64,000 nt of DNA from a virus: positions 1 through 64,000 of the IMG/VR virus record IMGVR_UViG_3300044620_001883; one strand, written 5' to 3'. Position 1 is the stretch's first letter. Every line of letters starts with the position of its first letter. Below, piece by piece: positions 8,559 through 16,181 of the stretch. Made by a program: the position numbers and the translations under genes. The notes under the pieces were generated by a model. The model saw only the letters and a list, made by a program, of their open reading frames with translations. It was not told the DNA's origin and did not search any database.

Positions 8559-10954
8559 GCAACAGGCTGAAGATGCGGAGGCTCCCCGTAATACGTTTCC
8601 AGCAACGCGAAGGCCGAGTAGGCGTCAATCTCGATACGGTTGCCCTGATGCACCACCACATCGTCTGCGAGCCGCCGGAGTTCTAGTTCCAATGAGATCA
8701 TGTCCAGCTCGTCAGAGAACCGGTCAGCGTCACAGAAAACCTTCTGGGCCTTGAAGTCATAGCTAAAAATTTCAGCCACCTCCGTCTTGGGTATCTGCTG
8801 CAGCAGCTGCTCCGTCCATTCAAAGGACGGTGTGTCCGCCTCAAGTTCCAAGCCGCAGTAAGTGTGTAGAAACTCGCGCGCGCATGAGATCAGACTGTTC
8901 GTGTACAGAACGGATTGCTGCTGCTGCCACTGATGCGGCTCAGGTAAGGCCAGAAGTGTTTCACACACCCGCCTCACCAAACCCCTCAGGGTCTCAGCCG
9001 CGCGCCCCAAGACTTCCTCGGAATGCTGCTCCCGGACGATCTGGCCGTGGTCGCAGAGCAGGAAGTAGGGGGCGTGGATTTTGCCGGTGACGCGCCCAAC
9101 TGTGGCCCACACGGGGTACTGGTGGAGCCCCTCGGCGTCGCGTTCCACGCGGGAGACCGGACGGATCTGCCCGAGGCCGCGGAACAGTCCCTCCAGGAGC
9201 CCCGCCGCCGGCCCGTCATGGCGGACCTGCACGGCCTGCAGGCGCTCCCCACGCTGGCCCCGGATAATGGAGCCCAGGATCATGAGCATGAAGGTCTGGA
9301 CCTCTCGGGGCAGGTCCAGATCGATCGCGGCATCGAGATGCTTCTCGGCCGAGAAAGCATCTAGGGCCTGGACATCGGGGTGCAGTGGGAAGTCATCCTG
9401 GATGATGCCGTCCATGCCAATGATGGCCCCGGCAGTAAAGAAGGTGTCGCGTTTGAAGTTCCAACCCAGGAACGGCAACCCGATGCGGGTGCTCAATCGT
9501 GGCAGTGTCCCCCGCAGATAGAAGGCCACGCTCCGGAACGCACTGGGGTCCCGCAACATCGGAACCAGGAGGCTCTTCCCCGCAGCCAGGAGTAACTGGA
9601 TGTGCTCCTGGAGCTCCCGGGGCGAATCGAGTAGACGACCCGGCAGGATCATGTCCTGCTGGACATCCCCAATCAGGACCGAGGCCCGGTGGTGCAGGGC
9701 CGCCTTCTCCCCGAATGTCACGTTGCCGTCGATCCGGACAATGAAGTTGCTGAAGAGTTCCAGGGGACCACCACCACGCCTGACCCCATAACCCTCCGGG
9801 GTCTCCAACGTGATGGTCCGGTCAGTACGGGCGATTTCGATGCTGTACAGGGATCGGGCCAGTTGGTCTGCCGCTCCAACAAACCCGGCACTCTTGAGCC
9901 GTCCATGGAGTGCTTGCTTGAGCCACCCCTGTGGGTTGAAGGAACCCAACAGTACAAGACCCTGACTGGTCAAGCTTGAGCGCCGGATGTGCCGCTTCAG
10001 GACTCGGAACATGAAGTCATCGAAGCCCACCGGAGAGCCTGCCCCCATCGCGACCTTGATGTCCGGCCAAGCCCGCTGCATCCGGGCAATCAGGGTCGTC
10101 GATGTGTGTTCGTCGTGTTGGGCCACGAGAGCCGGGAGATCCGGCACCGTACTGTCGCCCTGCCCGAACAGGCATGTCAGCGAGACCGTCAGGGGATCCT
10201 GTACACGCCACCGGCTATTTTGAATCCCGGCCGAGATCGCAGTGTCATGGAGGTACACCTGCTGGGCGGTCGGGGATAACATCCTGAGCCCCGCGACGGC
10301 CACCCGGTAGTTGGTGAAGGGAATAGTAGTCTGCCAAGTTCCTCGGGGGTTCGTCAGCACAACCGCAGAGAGTGCGTGGGCCTTCTCCCAGTAGGCAATC
10401 ATTAACAACGGGGCCTCAGGTGGGAGCTTGGGCTCTGGCAACCCCAACGAGGTAAGCAGGGTCATGAAGGCTGGACGTTCCGCAGGTAGCATAACACCAA
10501 TGAGATGCTGCCCGGGATCGTAGATCCCGAGTTGCTGAAGCTCGGCCAACACGGAGGCCCTGAGACCATTGACATCCAGGGGAGCTTGCAGCTTTCGCAC
10601 GTACTGACATAACCGCCGACGCATTCGGGCTTGGCTGGTTATGAGTGGTACAAAGTTCTCAGGAGTGAACTCAGGACAGCGTAGAATGCGGTCTTGGAAC
10701 AGTCGCAGAAGTTCCTCGAGACCCTTCGCGTAATCACGATGCTTCGCAGACGCAATCTCAACTACGGACCCGGCCAGCATCGGACAGCTGTTATTCTGAC
10801 ACAGGTAGCTGTCGGACTGGATCCAGAGATCTGCACCGCAGTACGGACAGTCCATGATGTAACAATCATTGAGACGTCGCGTGCTGTACCCCAGGTACTC
10901 GGCAGTCTCGAGTGGGCGAATCAATTGTTCCAGTTGCTCCAGGGATTCAAACAT
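8552..10954 (-). CDS. Large protein with N-terminal four-cysteine zinc finger, unknown
   Basis: 800 residues. Residues 36-57 hold CPYCGADL...LCQNNSCP, a four-cysteine zinc site like those at the N-terminus of primases and topoisomerases. The remainder is mixed alpha/beta without a Walker A or Toprim motif that I can find. AAGKS near residue 460 lacks the preceding glycine. Conserved-looking patches are GLPFLGWNFKRDTFFTAG and GSIIRGQRG. It is a monocistronic leftward gene facing the hairpin-rich region at 11 kb. A nucleic-acid-binding role is likely from the finger but not proven. It is one of only two minus-strand genes in the window. Confidence 0.75.
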   Translation of the reverse strand: MFESLEQLEQLIRPLETAEYLGYSTRRLNDCYIMDCPYCGADLWIQSDSYLCQNNSCPMLAGSVVEIASAKHRDYAKGLEELLRLFQDRILRCPEFTPENFVPLITSQARMRRRLCQYVRKLQAPLDVNGLRASVLAELQQLGIYDPGQHLIGVMLPAERPAFMTLLTSLGLPEPKLPPEAPLLMIAYWEKAHALSAVVLTNPRGTWQTTIPFTNYRVAVAGLRMLSPTAQQVYLHDTAISAGIQNSRWRVQDPLTVSLTCLFGQGDSTVPDLPALVAQHDEHTSTTLIARMQRAWPDIKVAMGAGSPVGFDDFMFRVLKRHIRRSSLTSQGLVLLGSFNPQGWLKQALHGRLKSAGFVGAADQLARSLYSIEIARTDRTITLETPEGYGVRRGGGPLELFSNFIVRIDGNVTFGEKAALHHRASVLIGDVQQDMILPGRLLDSPRELQEHIQLLLAAGKSLLVPMLRDPSAFRSVAFYLRGTLPRLSTRIGLPFLGWNFKRDTFFTAGAIIGMDGIIQDDFPLHPDVQALDAFSAEKHLDAAIDLDLPREVQTFMLMILGSIIRGQRGERLQAVQVRHDGPAAGLLEGLFRGLGQIRPVSRVERDAEGLHQYPVWATVGRVTGKIHAPYFLLCDHGQIVREQHSEEVLGRAAETLRGLVRRVCETLLALPEPHQWQQQQSVLYTNSLISCAREFLHTYCGLELEADTPSFEWTEQLLQQIPKTEVAEIFSYDFKAQKVFCDADRFSDELDMISLELELRRLADDVVVHQGNRIEIDAYSAFALLETYYGEPPHLQPVAQ

Positions 10955-11086
10955 ACGGTGGGGTTCAGATTAACGGGGGCGCCCAGGAATGCAAATGCTG
11001 GGGCGGGCGGGAACTATGCAATTCGATGGGTATTCACGTTATAGAGTTTTGGAAGCGGGCTGTTTTAGCGACAACTGCATTCCTCG
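10955..11086. promoter_or_regulatory. Divergent upstream region, no clear promoter
   Basis: This stretch separates the start of the minus-strand gene (10954) from the first hairpin of the candidate RNA. It contains a possible rightward -10 (TATAGA at 11040-11045) without a good -35, and an imperfect inverted repeat (CCCAG...CTGGG around 10983-11002). It must contain the leftward promoter, but no consensus element stands out. Confidence 0.3.
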
Positions 11087-11946
11087 CTTGCACCCTGCGG
11101 GGTGAACAAGATCTGAGTGGAGGACAGCCTCGCGACTCGGCATCGAACATACACACCCCTGGTGGGTTCGACTGACAGTCACATGGGGGATTCACCACAG
11201 CGACGTGTGGTGGTCAGACATATCAAATCTCGTCGCCACCTGCAGCAAGACTACAGGGAAGCCAACACAGTGGATCTGTGCTCTGCAACACTTTAGGACA
11301 TCCACGGATGTCCATGCATGCGCGACTCGAGCGGAGTCGGTGCAGAATAGTTTCCCCGCAAGGGGTCAAAGGAAACCGCAGCGGGTTGCTCTGCCGTGGT
11401 TTCACCTGATGGTGCCGTCGTACGCGCCTACATCACCCAAGCCCTTGAGGCAGTACGATAAGAAGGAGAGCGGCACCGCCCGCTTGCGAATCACCAATTA
11501 AAGGTGGGCAAGTAATCTCTCCTCCCTGGAACTTCCTTTGCGAGCAACAGCTCAGGGAATCCAGGCGGCGGTGCCACATTTCGCCCAGGGCTTCGAGCCA
11601 GGGTATCCGGTTATGGCAACCAACAACGAAGCCACCAAAACCCAAGAGCTGCTCACTCGGCTCTTTGGGATCTGTGACCGCAACGTGGCCCAACAGGCCA
11701 CGTTGCGGAAGCAGAAGGAGGACAACCGCCTAGCGGACCTCCGTCGTCGTGGGACACTCTGGTGTCCTCACAAAAACGAGTGAGCAACCCGTCCCTTCAG
11801 GGACGGGACCCTTTCCCTCGGGATCGCGGTCGACGCGATGCGCAGGAGCTGCTGGAATGTTTACCATCAATGTTGGCGACCAACAGCAGCAGACCACGCC
11901 CTGTTTACCCGGGGTGTGGTCAACAATTTCCCGCGGCATACGCGGG
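11087..11946 (+). ncRNA. Candidate giant structured noncoding RNA
   Basis: About 860 bases hold roughly 18 consecutive hairpins, many perfect. Examples: CACCACA/TGTGGTG at 11193-11212. A three-way junction closed by TCTGCA/TGCAGA (11282-11287/11341-11346), holding GGACATC/GATGTCC (11296-11313) and GACTC/GAGTC (11324-11338). CCCC-GCAA-GGGG with a GNRA loop (11354-11365). AGGAGAG/CTCTCCT (11464-11470/11517-11523) around CTTGC/GCAAG (11483-11512). A 9-pair stem with one bulge (11641-11669). A perfect 13-pair stem (11678-11690/11696-11708). GGAGG-CCGC nested (11717-11742). CCCGTCCC/GGGACGGG (11788-11807). A 9-pair stem with one G-U (11893-11920). CCCGCG/CGCGGG (11930-11946). The GNRA loop and the G-U pair favour the + strand. 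Size and density recall the GOLLD/ROOL class, but homology is not shown. Confidence 0.6.
11613..11783 (+). CDS. Possible 56-residue ORF inside the hairpin-rich region
   Basis: ATG at 11613, giving a short charged, helix-prone peptide (ELLTRLFGICDRN, then LRKQKEDNRLADLRRR). Codon use is not absurd, but the frame contains a perfect 13-pair hairpin, a bulged 9-pair hairpin and a nested GGAGG/CCGC hairpin, and the ATG itself lies in the loop of a 4-pair stem. There is only a weak CAGGG upstream. It is more likely a chance frame inside a structured RNA, though a dual-function RNA is possible. Confidence 0.25.
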   Translation: MATNNEATKTQELLTRLFGICDRNVAQQATLRKQKEDNRLADLRRRGTLWCPHKNE

Positions 11947-11988
11947 CCCCGGCACTGCCACGGTTACACCGGCAGGTAGACACACCAC

Positions 11989-12417
11989 ATGAAAACCATG
12001 CAAAGCATCGGCGGCGTCCTAGTCGCCATCCTCGGCATCACCACCCTCGTGGCAATGATGCAGATCGCGGCCACGGCCGCCGAACCCACGCCAACCAAGG
12101 AGCCTGGCTCCTTGGTTGTCTCCCGCTTCATGGCGGGCGCCTCGACCCTTGAGGCCGAGGCCAAGAAAACGGAGGTCGCCGTCAAGGAGGCCTCCACTGC
12201 GTTGAAGAGCTCGTGGGAGCTCTTCAAACAGGAAATCAGCGCCCGCGCACAGGTGGGTGCCGTGGCGGCAGAACCCGCAGCCGCGGAGTTCGTGGACGCT
12301 GCCATGGCACACGTCACGGCAGAGCAAAGGGCCGCGACCGCGCTGGTCAAGGCCACCGCTGCGGCCGTTCAAGCGGGCGTCACCACCCCCGCCAAGGAGG
12401 TGGCGGTGAAGAAGTGA
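11989..12417 (+). CDS. Membrane-anchored helical protein, unknown
   Basis: 142 residues. Residues about 7-30 form a hydrophobic segment (GGVLVAILGITTLVAMMQIA) followed by ATAAEP, either a signal peptide or a single anchor. The rest is Ala/Glu/Lys/Thr-rich and helical. The coding sequence contains a perfect 11-pair hairpin at 12093-12117. The stop overlaps the GTG of the next small gene, and a strong hairpin terminator follows at 12562. It could be a periplasmic or spanin-like protein, but no diagnostic motif is seen. Confidence 0.6.
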   Translation: MKTMQSIGGVLVAILGITTLVAMMQIAATAAEPTPTKEPGSLVVSRFMAGASTLEAEAKKTEVAVKEASTALKSSWELFKQEISARAQVGAVAAEPAAAEFVDAAMAHVTAEQRAATALVKATAAAVQAGVTTPAKEVAVKK

Positions 12418-12557
12418 AGCGGGCGTCCACACCTTCAGCGCGCCGCCCCGCGCGCTCCCCCGCAGCTCAAGCTCGCCGCAAGGCAGCCCGGGATGCCCGG
12501 CGGGACAACCCCGACTTCCGGGAGCACCGCGAGCTGCGACGCTCAACCAGCGCATGA
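12414..12557 (+). CDS. Very small basic protein, translationally coupled
   Basis: 47 residues from GTG at 12414, overlapping the previous stop (GTGA). AGGAGG stands about 12 bases upstream. The product is extremely basic (repeated AR/RR pairs, few hydrophobic residues), so it probably binds nucleic acid or is disordered. It ends 4 bases before the terminator hairpin, which supports a two-gene transcription unit with the gene at 11989. Confidence 0.45.
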   Translation: MKRASTPSARRPARSPAAQARRKAARDARRDNPDFREHRELRRSTSA

Positions 12558-12561
12558 CCTA

Positions 12562-12597
12562 CGCGGGTGCAGGTGGTGAAAGCCACCTGCACCCGCG
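12562..12597 (+). terminator. Strong hairpin terminator
   Basis: Perfect 15-pair stem (CGCGGGTGCAGGTGG and its complement) with the 6-base loop TGAAAG. It is followed by a short T-containing stretch (CTCTTGTTT) but no uninterrupted T tract. It closes the 11989-12557 unit. Confidence 0.7.
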
Positions 12598-12658
12598 TCC
12601 CGCTCTTGTTTAGCTGTGACTTGCCAAAGCGCGTTCCCGCCAGCATTGTATCAACAAG

Positions 12659-13696
12659 ATGGACTACACCACCGACAACAATCCACGAGCTCTCCACCGG
12701 GCAACCCTGAATGGACTCGAGTTCCCCAAGTACGCATCCGAAGGTGCGTGGCCCTCTGCAGAGGACGTACAGAGTCTGGCGGACACAGCGTTCGCTGACC
12801 GCAAGAACCGGCTGCATCCCCTGCACACCAAAGCGGCGGCTTTCGTGTCAGCCGTGTACTGCGCGAACCTGGATGCGCAGCCGGCACCCGAGATCATCGA
12901 GAATCTCAAGCAAGCCGCGATGGCACATGGTATCGAAGCCGACGTGCTGCCTATCCTAGCCGAGATCAACAACAAGCAAGCCGCTGAAAGTTCCGCCCCG
13001 GATACTTACGCGCTCCGCGATGGCAAGGAACACGCCTTCTACCCTGTGGGTACCAACCACGACATCGAGCATTCCAGCATTGGGATCTTGCGCGATATGC
13101 GCAACAAGCATCTTCCCGTCAAGTGTGCCAGACAGGCCTGCTTGAACCTGGTGCGCCGCGCCGATCAGCTCAAGTACGCGCAGTCGCTGCTACCGGATGA
13201 GATTCTGCTCCTGGGCCGCGACACTGTGGCCCGAGTGGATGCGCTGGAAAAACAGGCGGACTGGCGGGAGCGGCAGACTGGTACAAACCTCTACAAGGAA
13301 GCGGTCGATATGTTCCGCAGCAACCCCACCGAGGAAAACCGCCAGGCTGGTGCGGAAGCCTGGGAGCAACTCGACGAAGCCTGTGGGATCAAACAATCCA
13401 GCCTGACCCCCTCTGTGGCGTCCTGCTGGTTCGCTGGTACTGATCTGGTTGCCGTCAAAGCCGCGGCTCGTCACATGGTTTGGCTCGGCGATGAGTCTGT
13501 ACCTAGTGGCGTGTTCTCAACCGTTCCGCCGGAAGTCTACCAGAGCTGGTACGGCGCCCACGAACAGGAAAAGATCGCGGCGGTGTTTGAGGCCGCGGCC
13601 CGCGACGGGCTTGAGGCTTCGGAGTTGCTGGATGCCATGACAGGCGACGAGCGCGCCGTGCTGGCAGGACATCTACAACGCCACCACCGTCCTTGA
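12659..13696 (+). CDS. Unknown 345-residue protein
   Basis: 345 residues, Ala-rich, predicted mostly helical. The region around residues 110-170 (YALRDGKEHAFYPVGTNHDIEH, then LRDMRNKHLPVKCARQACLNLVRRADQL) has the look of a repeated helical unit also found in large phage proteins that list residues to be cleaved or counted. I cannot name a family. No membrane or signal segment. It starts a + strand run after the terminator at 12562 and is followed 8 bases later by another unknown gene. A virion role is possible. Confidence 0.65.
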   Translation: MDYTTDNNPRALHRATLNGLEFPKYASEGAWPSAEDVQSLADTAFADRKNRLHPLHTKAAAFVSAVYCANLDAQPAPEIIENLKQAAMAHGIEADVLPILAEINNKQAAESSAPDTYALRDGKEHAFYPVGTNHDIEHSSIGILRDMRNKHLPVKCARQACLNLVRRADQLKYAQSLLPDEILLLGRDTVARVDALEKQADWRERQTGTNLYKEAVDMFRSNPTEENRQAGAEAWEQLDEACGIKQSSLTPSVASCWFAGTDLVAVKAAARHMVWLGDESVPSGVFSTVPPEVYQSWYGAHEQEKIAAVFEAAARDGLEASELLDAMTGDERAVLAGHLQRHHRP

Positions 13697-13704
13697 TCTG
13701 AATC

Positions 13705-14367
13705 ATGCCACTCTTGGAAATTAACCGCGACGCGGCAGCGGAGTTGCTGCTCAACCCGGAGATATTCGGGCTGACCGTCGCGGTTATCCTTGAGGCCACG
13801 TTTGAGCCGGCGGTGCTGTACGGACAGGACACCGGCGAACCTTTGGACGCGCTGACGATATTCCACGAGCTGGAACGCAAGTACCGGGTGCAGTTGAACG
13901 AGGCCGCGCAGAATAAAGTGCAGGCTGTCATGACCCTGCACACCACAGAGGCCTACGAGAATGATCCACTGGCCTTCACTGGCATCACGCTGGCCCTCAC
14001 AGAGGGATATCTGGGTGATCTCGTGACAGGCACGCTGGAAGAGCTGGATGGTCCAGCAGTGATGTGGAGCCTCTTCGAGGCCGCTGCAATTGACCCGTAC
14101 CTGCGCCAGCTGGGTCCTGATGTCCAGCAGCTCGCCTATGACGCGCTCATGCTGCCTGAAGACAGTGAGGATGCGGATGGGGTGGAGGATATAGCAGATC
14201 CCATGACCGAGTTCACAGAGCAGTTGCAGCTGTTGCAGAAACAGCTGCGGACACTCGAGATGTCCCAGAAGCTAGCCAATCAGCTGATACAACGCGGCCT
14301 TGCCGCATTACCAGATGTCGACGAACAAAATCAAGGACCAGATTATCAAGCGCCGGATCAGTTCTGA
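13705..14367 (+). CDS. Unknown acidic helical protein
   Basis: 220 residues, acidic. The first 150 residues are mixed hydrophobic/acidic helices (EINRDAAAELLLNPEIFGL, then VAVILEATFEPAVLYG). Residues about 165-200 are predicted coiled coil (TEQLQLLQKQLRTLEMSQKLANQL). The last 20 are Gln/Asp-rich and disordered. Its 3' end overlaps the next gene by 53 bases. No family recognised. Confidence 0.65.
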   Translation: MPLLEINRDAAAELLLNPEIFGLTVAVILEATFEPAVLYGQDTGEPLDALTIFHELERKYRVQLNEAAQNKVQAVMTLHTTEAYENDPLAFTGITLALTEGYLGDLVTGTLEELDGPAVMWSLFEAAAIDPYLRQLGPDVQQLAYDALMLPEDSEDADGVEDIADPMTEFTEQLQLLQKQLRTLEMSQKLANQLIQRGLAALPDVDEQNQGPDYQAPDQF

Positions 14368-14500
14368 GCGCAGGAAGACGTCAATCGATGCTGTGATGGG
14401 TTTGACCAACGCAGATTGTCCCAAGGAGATCAAGGTTTCCAAGCATGTGCCACTGGCGCGTGACGTCTGGACGGAGCTGGAGGAGCGCATCAAGGCATGA
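14315..14500 (+). CDS. Small basic protein, overlapping both neighbours
   Basis: 61 residues from ATG 14315, overlapping the end of the previous gene by 53 bases and the start of the next by 4 (ATGA). Basic N-terminus (KIKDQIIKRRISSERRK), acidic C-terminus (ELEERIKA). Could bind nucleic acid. No family recognised. Confidence 0.5.
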   Translation: MSTNKIKDQIIKRRISSERRKTSIDAVMGLTNADCPKEIKVSKHVPLARDVWTELEERIKA

Positions 14501-14949
14501 ACGCACCCCCGTTAGCGGATCTGAAGCACCCCATGCAACCCGTCGGCAGAAGCCCGAACGGAAACCTGCGCTTCAAAGCAAACACCATCGTTGAGTACTT
14601 GCTGAACCACGGGGGGATCGACATGAACAAACTGGCGCTGCTCCATTTCGAGCCAGAAGAGCGAGAGCACTTCGCGCAGCTGATCGGGTACTCGGTGAGC
14701 GGGTACGCCGACCTGTCCTACGCCTCGCCGGATGTTGTAAAGCGCGCCTATGCGACTGCCTTGGCTCCCGGAGAAGCGCCGGGCATAGTCTTCGCTGTTT
14801 CAAATGATGGCGGGAAGACCGGCGTGGCGTGGCGCGACAATCTCCAGGAAGCCATGGCATACTGCGACAAGCAAAACGCCAACGGAGGTGATTATGCGGT
14901 AGTGGCAGTCCGCCGGAAGTCGCACCCAGTACAGGAGGATGAGACGTGA
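14497..14949 (+). CDS. Conserved phage-type protein of unknown function
   Basis: 150 residues with GGAGGAG upstream. Residues 12-65 (MQPVGRSPNGNLRFKANTIV, then YLLNHGGIDMNKLA, then REHFAQLIGYSVSGYADLSY) match a pattern I recognise from many phage and prophage hypothetical proteins: a short 'RFK.N.IV..LL..G..D.N.L......ED..HFAQLIGYS.SG...L.Y' unit. Function unknown. The C-terminal half contains SNDGGKTGVAW and DYAVVAVRRK beta strands. Start and stop overlap both neighbours, consistent with an operon. Confidence 0.7.
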   Translation: MNAPPLADLKHPMQPVGRSPNGNLRFKANTIVEYLLNHGGIDMNKLALLHFEPEEREHFAQLIGYSVSGYADLSYASPDVVKRAYATALAPGEAPGIVFAVSNDGGKTGVAWRDNLQEAMAYCDKQNANGGDYAVVAVRRKSHPVQEDET

Positions 14950-15215
14950 GCACCCTGACGCCCGCTGAAGCACAACGGCTGAGTGACATTGCGCTGGAAA
15001 TTTACGGGGCCGTCGAATACGGCAACATGGAGAAGGCCAGACGGCTTGTGCTCCAGCACAGCGGCGCGGCCGAGATCGAACGTCTCCGGGCAGGTGTGCA
15101 GGCGGCCGTAAACGATATCGACACGGAGGTCCGCGAGGGGTGGGGAAACGAGTCCTTCTTGGCAGGGGTGTCCCTGCAGCTGACCAATTTACTGAACGGA
15201 CAGGAGGCAGCATGA
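14946..15215 (+). CDS. Small helical protein
   Basis: 89 residues from GTG at 14946, with AGGAGG about 10 bases upstream and overlapping the previous stop. Helical, moderately acidic (AEAQRLSDIALEIYGAVEYG, then IERLRAGVQAAVNDI). No family recognised. Confidence 0.6.
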   Translation: MSTLTPAEAQRLSDIALEIYGAVEYGNMEKARRLVLQHSGAAEIERLRAGVQAAVNDIDTEVREGWGNESFLAGVSLQLTNLLNGQEAA

Positions 15216-15637
15216 GCGGATCCCTAAGTTCAGCCATGTCACGTATGGCCTGTCATCAGGGTATGGGTGACGTTTGTCAGCAGGTGCGGCACTTCGCTGA
15301 ATCGCTAACCGCGGAGGACAAAGAGCTGCTCATGGCTGCGGTTCAGGGTCCCAAAAGCATCAAAGTGCTGTCACTGGATCAGCTTGAGGAAGAGGCTCGT
15401 AAACACGAGGAGCAGATGGACCGCAACTTCGAGTACGACGCAAGGCTTGGATACCTCACCATTCACGTCGCTTACCCGTACCACATCGAATTGAGACGTA
15501 TCCCTGACCTGGAGGGGCTTGTCCCGTGGGTCGAACATCTCTCAGGTAAAGGTTGGATGACGGCAGACTTGATAAGGGAATTCATTCGACGTGTGTGCTT
15601 TATTAAAGGTTGGAAGCTTTATCGCCGGAATCTCTGA
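15212..15637 (+). CDS. Unknown 141-residue protein
   Basis: ATG at 15212 preceded by AGGAGG with ideal spacing, overlapping the previous stop. The N-terminal 75 residues are helical (CQQVRHFAESLTAEDKELLMAAV) with a charged helix (EEEARKHEEQMDRNFEY). The C-terminal part contains a beta hairpin (LGYLTIHVAYPYHIEL) and a basic tail. No family recognised. Part of the 14315-16181 cluster of overlapping small genes. Confidence 0.6.
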   Translation: MSGSLSSAMSRMACHQGMGDVCQQVRHFAESLTAEDKELLMAAVQGPKSIKVLSLDQLEEEARKHEEQMDRNFEYDARLGYLTIHVAYPYHIELRRIPDLEGLVPWVEHLSGKGWMTADLIREFIRRVCFIKGWKLYRRNL

Positions 15638-15638
15638 G

Positions 15639-16181
15639 ATGGGTACAGATAGTGCTGCATCATTCACTCCTGTACCCCACCATGTCGTACTTCGGCGTTC
15701 CTGGTTTTTACCGACGTGGGAAGGTTTGCGGTACAAAGAGGCGCCCGCGAAACATCCACGACTGAAGACCCCCTTCTCCGGTGTTGTGAACTTCTCCACG
15801 CAGTTACCGCCCATGGGCAAGCCCTACCCGGTTTTGAACCAAGTGGCGTATGACATGATGCGTAGGCTTCGCCGCGAACTCTCATGTGACATGCCTCCAA
15901 TGGATGAATCCCGCCATGGGGAGGCTTGGTTGGATATACACAACGGAGAACCCTTGGGATGTGTGACGATAAACATGGAAGCAGGCGAGCGCTTTTTGCT
16001 TGGTGCCTGGGTGCGGCCTTGTAGCAGGCGACAAGGGATCATGACGCGTTTGCTGGGCGCCGTCGCATGCAAGTACGGCAGCTTGCGGGCCATCCGACCG
16101 TCCCCGGCAATGAGAAACCTGCTAGCCCTTGACCACCATTCCCCGGAAAGCCGCCATGTTGCCGGTGTGGAGCCCACCTGA
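15639..16181 (+). CDS. GNAT-like acetyltransferase domain protein
   Basis: 180 residues from ATG 15639, one base after the previous stop. Residues about 100-165 look like the GNAT core. There is a strand (CVTINMEAGERFLLGAWV) followed by RPCSRRQGIMTRLL, which fits the acetyl-CoA pyrophosphate loop pattern R/Q-x-x-G-x-G/A with one deviation, and then a helix. GNAT enzymes transfer acetyl groups to amines. The substrate is unknown. Its last 60 bases overlap the 3' end of the terminase gene on the opposite strand, which is unusual. Confidence 0.5.
   Translation: MGTDSAASFTPVPHHVVLRRSWFLPTWEGLRYKEAPAKHPRLKTPFSGVVNFSTQLPPMGKPYPVLNQVAYDMMRRLRRELSCDMPPMDESRHGEAWLDIHNGEPLGCVTINMEAGERFLLGAWVRPCSRRQGIMTRLLGAVACKYGSLRAIRPSPAMRNLLALDHHSPESRHVAGVEPT

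Noticed and set aside
9560-9610. P-loop in the 800-residue leftward protein (AAGKS)
   Set aside because: The first glycine and spacing of GxxxxGKS are missing, and no Walker B follows.
11155-11180. tRNA-like T-loop (GGGTTCGA)
   Set aside because: The flanking five bases do not pair as a T stem, and no acceptor or anticodon arm fits around it.
11205-11501. 98-codon frame in the hairpin-rich region
   Set aside because: It crosses the three-way junction and several perfect stems, has no ribosome site and no protein-like pattern.
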